Positions 1-4,561 of a DNA stretch of 7,197 nt are shown here, one piece after another (positions within the stretch are counted from its first letter, which is position 1; each line of letters opens with the position of its first letter). Made by a program: the position numbers and the translations under genes. The DNA lies in assembly GCA_030049455.1 (NCBI GenBank), contig JASIKV010000509.1, forward strand, positions 1-7,197. The letters run 5' to 3'. Origin of the DNA: Terriglobia bacterium (lineage in GTDB: Bacteria > Acidobacteriota > Terriglobia > UBA7540). Below the pieces are notes generated by a model, which worked only from the letters and a program-made list of their open reading frames with translations, made no database searches and was not told the DNA's origin.

Positions 1-1046
1 GCCAGGTAAACGTCCGGGTTGGAGGGGTCCACCGAAAGGGCTTCGTGAAATTCCTTCTCTGCATCGGGATACTGGCTATTAATTTTGAATTGGGCCCCCT
101 GCGCCACGTGAAAAGCGACAATGTCCAGGGTGGCCTGATTGGAGTCCGACCCGGCTGCGGCAGCTTTCCCCTTGGGAGGCTTGGCGCCGCCCGCACTGGG
201 AGCAGAGGGCACGCTGGGCGCGGAAGGTAAGCTCGGAGCGGATGGAGCCGAGGGAAGGCTTGGCGCGGTCGGCGCGCTGGCGGCCGGTGCGCTTGGCGAG
301 CTGGGGGAGCTCGACGATTTGGGAGCGCTGGGAGCACCCGGCACGCCGGGCGGGTTGGCGCCTAGCTTTAGGATAGTCTTGATTTTGCCCTGCTTCGGAG
401 CGTCATTCGTTGCGGCTGAACTAACCGTAGAAGGTGGTTTCACCTTGGCATTCTTGAGCGCCGCGATCAATTCATCGTCGCCCCCGGCGTTGCGCACTTC
501 CTGAAGGTACTCGTCCTTCACGGTAAAGCTGATGCCGCGATCGGTCACGCTATCTGCGACATCTGGGGCGAGCGTATCCGCGGCCAACTCGGCGACAACC
601 TGCACCTGGTTGAGCGCCGTTTTATCGCGCACGGCCTTTATAAATGAGTCCTTCGCTCCGGCTTGCTTCAAAGAATCAAGATAAGCTTCGTTGGGCGTGA
701 AGTTGATGCCGCGCTGGGTGATGCTTTCAGCCCCCGAATCCTCACCCAAGCCCGCCTTCACCATGTGGCTGACTTCCTCCTGGGTGAAAGGCTCGTTGGC
801 ACGCAAGGATTTCAGGAACGGATCTTTGGCCCCCTCGGACTTGAGGCGCTTGATGAATTTCGAAGTGGGCTCGAAGTCAATTCCGCGCTTCAAGACCATT
901 TTCGCGCCCTGGTCATTACCGAGCCCGGCTTTCACCAAGTCAAGAATTTCCTGTTGGGTAAACGGTTTATCCTGCGCCTGGGAAGCAGGTGAAAAGGCCA
1001 AACCTGTCGCCAGCAAAATGAAAGCCATTGTCTTTAGGAACTTCAT
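1..1046 (-). CDS. Exported repeat protein with Ser-Ala-Pro linker and TPR (partial, C-terminus beyond window)
   Basis: The frame is open from the ATG at 1046 to the left edge (348 complete codons, no stop), so the C-terminus is missing. Residues 1-24 look like a Sec signal peptide: a short basic start, a hydrophobic core and a cleavage site after ASQA. Residues 27-200 are three tandem repeats of 58 residues, each with an F-T/N-Q start, an RG-I-x-F core (Arg54, Arg112, Arg170) and a G-A/G-x-D turn (Gly72, Gly130, Gly188). Residues 232-291 form a Pro/Ser/Ala-rich linker. Residues 309-342 match a TPR (Gly317, Phe320, Ala329, Phe333, Ala336, Pro341), and more TPRs probably follow outside the window. 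A GAGG at 1052-1055, five bases upstream, supports the start. Similar RGI/RGV repeats are familiar from acidobacterial hypothetical proteins. The function is unknown; an envelope or periplasmic protein-binding role is inferred. It is divergent from the OB-fold gene at 1215. Confidence 0.85.
   Translation of the reverse strand, partial: MKFLKTMAFILLATGLAFSPASQAQDKPFTQQEILDLVKAGLGNDQGAKMVLKRGIDFEPTSKFIKRLKSEGAKDPFLKSLRANEPFTQEEVSHMVKAGLGEDSGAESITQRGINFTPNEAYLDSLKQAGAKDSFIKAVRDKTALNQVQVVAELAADTLAPDVADSVTDRGISFTVKDEYLQEVRNAGGDDELIAALKNAKVKPPSTVSSAATNDAPKQGKIKTILKLGANPPGVPGAPSAPKSSSSPSSPSAPAASAPTAPSLPSAPSAPSLPSAPSVPSAPSAGGAKPPKGKAAAAGSDSNQATLDIVAFHVAQGAQFKINSQYPDAEKEFHEALSVDPSNPDVYL
174..353 (-). 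repeat. Pro/Ser/Ala low-complexity linker
   Basis: Residues 232-291 of the exported protein are mostly Ser-Ala-Pro and Ser-Leu-Pro triplets. This suggests an extended flexible linker between the 58-residue repeat region and the TPR region. The codons vary between units, so the repeat is stronger at the protein level than at the DNA level. Confidence 0.8.
447..968 (-). repeat. Three tandem 58-residue protein repeats
   Basis: Within the exported protein, residues 27-84, 85-142 and 143-200 align without gaps. The RGI motif falls at 54, 112 and 170, and the Gly-Ala/Gly turn at 72, 130 and 188, exactly 58 residues apart. The first two units are close to each other (KAGLG and FTQ shared). The third has diverged in its first half but keeps RGI-S-F and the D-E-L-I-A-A-L ending. 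Confidence 0.85.
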
Positions 1047-1086
1047 GGCAACCTCGCGAGGTCATCGAGGATTCGAACGGAGCTAT

Positions 1087-1116
1087 ATTCTACCCCAAAT
1101 AAAGAAGGATGGTACA
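1087..1116 (-). promoter_or_regulatory. Possible promoter of the exported repeat protein
   Basis: On the minus strand a TAGAAT hexamer (1087-1092, 5 of 6 to the -10 consensus) lies 18 bp from a weak TGTACC (1111-1116, 3 of 6 to the -35). Transcription would start about 35 bases before the ATG at 1046. The match is by eye and the -35 is poor. Confidence 0.25.
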
Positions 1117-1152
1117 TGCAAGGACAGCATCCATTGGCACTCTTTGCTCCAA

Positions 1153-1181
1153 TGGCAATAGTCCAAAATCTGGCCTATAAT
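1153..1181 (+). promoter_or_regulatory. Probable sigma-70-type promoter of the OB-fold gene
   Basis: A perfect TATAAT at 1176-1181 is preceded after 17 bp by TGGCAA at 1153-1158, a weak -35 (3 of 6). The expected start near 1188 gives a leader of about 27 bases before the ATG at 1215. The perfect -10 in an intergenic region with the correct leader length is the main support. Confidence 0.45.
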
Positions 1182-1203
1182 GCAGGTTACACTAATTTAC
1201 AAC

Positions 1204-1209
1204 GGGGAG
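1204..1209 (+). promoter_or_regulatory. Ribosome binding site fixing the OB-fold gene start
   Basis: GGGGAG lies five bases before the ATG at 1215. The same frame is open further upstream to an ATG at 1116, but that stretch lies upstream of or inside the probable promoter and shows no family similarity. The site therefore decides for 1215. Confidence 0.7.
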
Positions 1210-1214
1210 AGACT

Positions 1215-1520
1215 ATGGCGCCGCCTAAGACACCACCAAGTCACCGCACCGCAGAAGACACCGGCCTCGCAGGCCTTACTAAGGTTTTCGGTCTCTCCAG
1301 GGGAATGATTGTCGCGGCTGGAAGCAGCGACCCAAGCAGCCTGGGGCGAGTGCAGATTTTACTGCCTGACCTTGACCCCATCTCCGCGACGTGGGCCGCC
1401 GTCGCTCATCAGCCAGGGGCTGCCGCTTCTGACTCGTATGAAGTTGGCGACGAGGTGATCGTCGGATTCGAGGGCGGCAATGCCTCCTACCCCGTAGTGC
1501 TGGGGAGATTGGCGCACTAA
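1215..1520 (+). CDS. Free-standing Gp5/VgrG OB-fold domain protein (baseplate V-like)
   Basis: This 101-residue protein consists almost entirely of the OB-fold found in phage T4 Gp5, phage baseplate protein V and VgrG. Residues 29-33 (G-M-I-V-A) open the fold. They are followed by S-S-D-P-S-S-L-G-R-V-Q-I-L-L-P-D, then W-A-A-V-A, then V-G-D-E-V-I-V-G-F-E-G-G, and finally P-V-V-L-G-R-L, the typical strand order of the family. There is no Gp27-like N-terminal ring and no beta-helix needle, so it cannot be a whole VgrG. In family terms such domains form the trimeric hub that joins baseplate to spike. It stands alone on the plus strand, divergent from the exported repeat protein and convergent with the DUF4280 gene. 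Its role as a mini-hub or tip adaptor in the injection system is inferred. The family call is firm, the function is not. Confidence 0.85.
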   Translation: MAPPKTPPSHRTAEDTGLAGLTKVFGLSRGMIVAAGSSDPSSLGRVQILLPDLDPISATWAAVAHQPGAAASDSYEVGDEVIVGFEGGNASYPVVLGRLAH

Positions 1521-1572
1521 AATCTCTCTGGCCCTCCACGAGACACAGTCTTCGGCAGCAAGCCGCCGGTGC

Positions 1573-1704
1573 TTACGGCGCCATCTCGGTGAACTGACCA
1601 GGATCGATAATCGAAGTCATCCCGGCCCACATGCACGTACACATGGACCTCATGTCATAAGCTGGCATACTTCCCGCAACGAGCCTGATGAGGGCCAGAA
1701 AGGG
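1573..1704 (-). pseudogene. C-terminal remnant of a second DUF4280 (PAAR-like) gene
   Basis: On the minus strand the 31 codons before the TAA at 1573-1575 align without gaps, and to the same end point, with the last 31 residues of the intact DUF4280 protein encoded at 1794-2180. I count 19 identities, including M-P-A, S-M-C-T-C-M-W, P-G-Q and T-E. A 19-base stretch is identical between 1626-1644 and 1847-1865. In-frame codons continue upstream for about 12 more residues with weak resemblance (an L-V-A-G before M-P-A), then meet a TAA at 1705-1707. The N-terminal two thirds of the family are missing and no ribosome binding site is seen. It looks like the residue of a tandem paralogue lost by deletion. 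It is too short and too diverged to be a functional gene. Confidence 0.8.
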
Positions 1705-1793
1705 TTAGGGACGCACGTTGCGAGATTCGCCGCGCGCTGGCTCGAAGGATCACACCCGCCAGAAAGGTGGGGTAGCAAGGCAGCAGAATCGGG

Positions 1794-2180
1794 CTAGGGA
1801 ATATTCTCCGTAACCTGCCCGGGGAAGGTAATGGTAATCGTCCCGCCCCACATGCACGTACACATCGAGGAGTCGTCCAGCGCGGGCATCCCGCACAAGG
1901 TCACGGTGGGACAGCCCGGCGTCCAGGGGGCCACCGTGGCGGGAATGCAGGGCATGGGGGTCAGCACTCCCAACGCCGCCGCCGTCGCCGCTGCGACCTC
2001 CGGGTTGGCCGGCGACATGCACATACCAAAGGTGGGAATGTTCGCCATTGGGGCAAAGTCCATAATGGTGGCGGCCGGCATCCCCGAGGTGGTAACCGTG
2101 GGGGCTGAAATCGCAACCAAAGTGGCGGGAGCCACTCCCATATCGCACATTAACAACGCACCCGTGCAAACTTGCGGCAT
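1794..2180 (-). CDS. DUF4280 family PAAR-like protein, probable spike tip
   Basis: This 128-residue protein has the DUF4280 signature along its length: M-P-x-V-C-T-G-A-L-L-M-C at the start, G-M-P-A-A-T-I-M-D at 33-41, F-G-M-C-M-S-P-A-N-P at 51-60, then A-A-A-T-A-A-A-L-G-V-L-T-P-M-P-C-I-P at 63-80. It ends with M-P-A-L-D-D-S-S-M-C-T-C-M-W-G-G at 98-113. The family is regarded as PAAR-like: PAAR proteins cap the VgrG spike and can carry effectors. It has eight cysteines (5, 12, 54, 78, 90, 96, 107, 109), compatible with metal binding or disulfides. The ATG at 2180 is chosen over one 30 bases upstream because a perfect AGGAGG precedes it. No toxin extension is fused, so it would be a bare tip. 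The neighbouring vgrG and clpV support a T6SS role, though DUF4280 proteins also occur with other contractile systems. Confidence 0.88.
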   Translation of the reverse strand: MPQVCTGALLMCDMGVAPATLVAISAPTVTTSGMPAATIMDFAPMANIPTFGMCMSPANPEVAAATAAALGVLTPMPCIPATVAPWTPGCPTVTLCGMPALDDSSMCTCMWGGTITITFPGQVTENIP

Positions 2181-2187
2181 TTGTACC

Positions 2188-2193
2188 CCTCCT
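2188..2193 (-). promoter_or_regulatory. Perfect Shine-Dalgarno for the DUF4280 gene
   Basis: AGGAGG on the minus strand, seven bases before the ATG at 2180. It settles the start against the in-frame ATG at 2210, which would place the site inside the coding region. Confidence 0.8.
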
Positions 2194-2327
2194 GCCCACT
2201 GGTCCGCCACTCAATCGGGCGGATCGGGCTCGCGGCGGCATACCCTGGGAGAGTGAAACAATACGAGCCTCGCGCTTCAGCTTCCGCGCCTCGTGTCTAT
2301 TTTCCTTTTGGGCAGCCTCGCCAGAAA

Positions 2328-2355
2328 ATTATACACCCCACAGGCTCGTCCGCAA
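2328..2355 (-). promoter_or_regulatory. Candidate promoter for the DUF4280 gene
   Basis: On the minus strand a perfect TATAAT (2328-2333) is preceded after 16 bp by TTGCGG (2350-2355, 3 of 6 to the -35). This would give a leader of roughly 140 bases before the ATG at 2180. The -35 is weak and the leader long, so this is a candidate only. Confidence 0.35.
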
Positions 2356-2383
2356 CCGCGATTTTTGTAACTGAAAGGCCTCT

Positions 2384-2434
2384 CGCTTCGCCTTCTGAAG
2401 CTTCCTTATATTAGAATGAGGAAGTAGAGAAGCG
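2384..2434. repeat. Composite inverted repeat (hairpin)
   Basis: The inner arms 2401-2409 and 2416-2424 pair over nine positions (one G-U) around a six-base AT-rich loop. The outer arms CGCTTC (2384-2389) and GAAGCG (2429-2434) pair perfectly outside an asymmetric internal loop. Neither strand has a T-tract after the stem, so it is not a standard terminator. Two -10-like hexamers lie within it, so it could be an operator or a structured leader. Confidence 0.45.
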
Positions 2435-2549
2435 CAACAGATTGGTAGTGTCTCTGCATGAATTCATAGCGGCGAATTTGCCTCGCCAAATGGCGGGGTG
2501 AGGCCGCCTCGACATCAAACTGCGTTTAGCTGCCTCGAGGAAACCCAAA

Positions 2550-3359
2550 ATGCCACCTACTCTTGATGCCCTGATACTGCCGGGTTGGATGGAGCGAAAT
2601 GAAGCAATCAACTTTCTCCAGAAAAATTGCTGGTTTGATCCGCCGCTGACCGATCAGCAAGCGGAAGCCTTATGGGCCCCGTACCGAGACCGCGTCCAGG
2701 GGCTGCCAGCGAGAAATATCCAACCGCCCGTGCGCCTTCCCATCGCGCCTGCCGATCAACAGCACGTCAGCGACTTTCTGGACAACAAACGAGGTCCGGA
2801 AGTATTGGATGTTATCAACATCAACCCCCTGGATCTCGTCGTCTATCAGACCTTCGTGGTCACCGACATCGCTAACGAGTATGCTCTGAACAACGGAAGA
2901 TGGGCTGAGACATTCCTGGTTATTAATAGGCCGAACGTGCAGCTTCCGTCGAGGATCGAAAACGCCGTGTTGAAGTTCACCCTGCCGCACGCCGAGCATT
3001 CGTGTGAGATAAAAGACGGACAATTCTTAATCAAACAATATGCGGGATATGTTTGCGCAGCGGAGATGGAAGGGCGATTGGTCTTGAAAACCGGCTATCA
3101 CCGTTGTTTTGCTTTTGTGCGTGCGATGAGGAATATGCCCAACGCCGGCGCCCCATCCGTCGTTATGGCGCTGGCTGCCCACCTACCACCGCAACTATTG
3201 CCCAGCATAGCAGAAAACCGGAGGCTTCGAGCGGTCGTGTCGGGTTCGCGGCCGCCCTTGTTCTCCGATTTTTTTGATCCTGACCTAACCCTGGCGGTTA
3301 AGGCGCGTAAGAAGCGCTACGAAATTCACATCGGCATGCATACGATCGATGAGCCTTAG
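2550..3359 (+). CDS. Hypothetical protein with a GYHR motif, 269 residues
   Basis: I do not recognise a named family. The protein is soluble by appearance: no signal peptide and no membrane segment. Visible features are an acidic/aromatic N-terminal part (residues 1-60), a segment at 85-135 resembling a beta-rich fold, and a G-Y-H-R-C-F-A motif at 182-188. A conserved-looking tail, R-P-P-L-F-S-D-F-F-D-P-D-L, spans 234-246 and is followed by a basic K-A-R-K-K-R at 251-256. The GYHR motif recalls the G-x-H-R-x-x-A loop of ParB/sulfiredoxin-like nucleotide-binding domains, but I cannot follow the rest of that fold, so this is only a hint. The ATG at 2550 has GAGG nine bases upstream; an internal ATG at 2589 is a less likely start. 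It lies on the opposite strand to the flanking T6SS genes, so it may be a separate cargo gene. Confidence 0.75.
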   Translation: MPPTLDALILPGWMERNEAINFLQKNCWFDPPLTDQQAEALWAPYRDRVQGLPARNIQPPVRLPIAPADQQHVSDFLDNKRGPEVLDVININPLDLVVYQTFVVTDIANEYALNNGRWAETFLVINRPNVQLPSRIENAVLKFTLPHAEHSCEIKDGQFLIKQYAGYVCAAEMEGRLVLKTGYHRCFAFVRAMRNMPNAGAPSVVMALAAHLPPQLLPSIAENRRLRAVVSGSRPPLFSDFFDPDLTLAVKARKKRYEIHIGMHTIDEP

Positions 3360-3402
3360 CCTCTGCCATGCAATTTGCTGGCTGACAAAAAGCTACAGGA
3401 TT

Positions 3403-3816
3403 TCAATCTAACCCACCACCCGAAACATTACGTTCCATCAATTCCATCAAGAGGTTTTCAAATTGCGCATCGCTCAATCCCTCGTCGGTGGCAACCTTCC
3501 TGGCGGTCTGTCGAATCCTGCGGGCTTCCAGAATCTGAAGATCAGTCTGCCAGTTCCGGGGAGCGCAGGCCGGTTGACACCGGCTGTCAATCGATAGTCG
3601 AATCCGGTCCGAGCGGTTCGGGATTGCCCAGTGCACCGTCAGGTTGTGGAAGATGAGCAGACCGCCGGGATGGTAATGCGCCGTCAGCCAGGGCTGGGGT
3701 ATTGTTTCCAAAGGTATTCCGCGCTGCTTGTAGCCCTTGAATCGGTCCCCTGAACCAAACTCGATCATCGAGACAGGCCAGTCCGGCAGTATTTGGAGAG
3801 AGGCATTGAAGGAGAG
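3403..3816 (-). pseudogene. Truncated phytanoyl-CoA dioxygenase (PhyH) family gene
   Basis: The open stretch ends at TGA 3403-3405 and is bounded upstream by TAG 3817-3819. Its first ATG is at 3768, giving 121 residues. Counting from that Met, the segment H-P-G-G-L-L-I-F-H-N-L-T-V-H-W-A-I-P-N-R-S (33-53), followed by D-R-I-R-L-S-I-D (54-61), matches the C-terminal core of PhyH-type Fe(II)/2-oxoglutarate dioxygenases. His46 would be the distal iron ligand and Arg57 the 2-oxoglutarate ligand. The proximal H-x-D iron ligands and the N-terminal two thirds (the family is usually around 250-300 residues) are absent, and only 57 bases separate the fragment from the next gene. No ribosome site precedes the ATG at 3768. 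Catalysis is therefore not possible as it stands, and a decayed, truncated gene is the best reading. Confidence 0.75.
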
Positions 3817-3876
3817 CTAAAAGGCGGTTTTTGTATCTTGCCCGTTGGGGACTGGTCGGACGATCGGGAACAACTT

Positions 3877-4461
3877 TTACGGCTGGGGCGATTGCTGTAA
3901 CCGGGCCATCAGGGCGGAGGCTTTCTGCATAAACACACGGTACTTTTCCTTGGCCTTTTTGGGTTCATTAACCAGGCCCGACTTGATGGCCGCGCTGGCC
4001 ACCATGAGGGAGGTCAAATGGTCGGGTGGCGGCACGGGTCGCATATGAGGGGCCGCCAGGCTGGGACCTGCGAAAAAGACGCCCAGGGCCAGCAAGCTGG
4101 ATGGGCTCTTGCTCTCTTCCTTGTCCGCAGCTTGCTTGGCCGCCCAGCGATTCTCCTCATTGGGAGCAGACACCCATCGTTCCGCCGCGAGCTGAACATC
4201 CGGAAGAGGCTTGCCTTCCGGGCTCGCCAGAACGTGCCGCACGCAAAGGCAGCCCCACCCGATCGCTTCCCGCTTGGGAAGCAAATAGGCGAACAAGCGA
4301 ATGGCATCTTGAAACAGCTCTTCCTCCACCAAGCGAGCGAGGAATTCCTTCGTCCTGGACTCTTCAGTCAGCAGAGCCTTGGCTTCATCGCTCACTTTGG
4401 CCTGGTTGCAAAGCTGCTGCAACGCCGATTCCGATGTTTTCGCTTCGGCATCACTACCCAT
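3877..4461 (-). CDS. DUF6931-like T6SS-associated protein
   Basis: This 194-residue protein is soluble and mostly helical by composition. Counting from the ATG at 4461, the core has a helical F-L-A-R-L-V-E-E-E-L-F-Q-D-A segment at about 40-53, then A-Y-L-L-P-K-R-E-A-I-G-W-G-C-L-C-V-R at about 58-75. It continues with A-A-E-R-W-V at about 92-97, and A-L-G-V-F-F-A-G-P-S-L-A with a following P-P-P-D-H-L-T at about 124-149. This is the pattern I associate with DUF6931 (acidic helices, P-x-R-E-A-x-x-W-x-C-L-C, W-V, F-x-x-G-S, L-T). Members sit near vgrG/PAAR genes, but their function is not established; an adaptor or effector-loading role is only an inference. It lies 100 bp after vgrG on the same strand, probably in one operon. 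A GTG at 4470 is an alternative start; the ATG at 4461 is preferred because AGGTG lies six bases before it. Confidence 0.75.
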   Translation of the reverse strand: MGSDAEAKTSESALQQLCNQAKVSDEAKALLTEESRTKEFLARLVEEELFQDAIRLFAYLLPKREAIGWGCLCVRHVLASPEGKPLPDVQLAAERWVSAPNEENRWAAKQAADKEESKSPSSLLALGVFFAGPSLAAPHMRPVPPPDHLTSLMVASAAIKSGLVNEPKKAKEKYRVFMQKASALMARLQQSPQP

Positions 4462-4561
4462 AATTTGCACCTATCTGGCGACTCGAACCGCCCTGGCTCT
4501 GCCGCCACGCCTCGTGAGATAATCCGATGGTACCCCGGTCTGCCTGGCCCCCGTTAAACCA

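Larger units (their letters stand above)
2181..2549. other. Divergent intergenic region between the DUF4280 gene and the 269-residue gene
   Basis: These 369 bases hold no convincing gene. They contain the DUF4280 ribosome site and candidate promoter, a composite hairpin at 2384-2434, and a cluster of short GC-rich inverted repeats near the plus-strand start (GGCGA/TCGCC at 2471-2475 and 2483-2487, GCCA/TGGC at 2485-2494, GAGG/CCTC at 2500-2510). A GAGG at 2537-2540 is a plausible ribosome site nine bases before the ATG at 2550. No good plus-strand sigma-70 promoter was identified; TATATT (2407-2412) and TAGAAT (2412-2417) are -10-like but lack a -35. Confidence 0.6.

Noticed and set aside
139..504. 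Plus-strand open frame with a collagen-like Gly-Ala/Gly-Glu-Leu pattern
   Set aside because: It is the complement of the Ser-Ala-Pro linker and adjoining repeats of the minus-strand exported protein. The repeats of that protein, its signal peptide and TPR are coherent only on the minus strand.
1135..1148. Sigma-54-like TGGCAC followed by TTGC before the OB-fold gene
   Set aside because: The GG and GC elements are 10 bases apart rather than the required 12, a spacing that sigma-54 does not tolerate. The TATAAT downstream is a better candidate.
1831..2256. Plus-strand 141-codon frame opposite the DUF4280 gene
   Set aside because: The minus strand gives a full DUF4280 match with a perfect Shine-Dalgarno. 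The plus frame has no recognisable features and is a mirror of the biased codons.
3360..3402. Possible bidirectional terminator between the convergent 269-residue gene and dioxygenase remnant
   Set aside because: The 43 bases contain an A-run but no convincing inverted repeat.
4462..4561. Possible terminator between vgrG and the DUF6931-like gene
   Set aside because: GC-rich runs are present but no stable stem followed by a T-tract on the minus strand was found.
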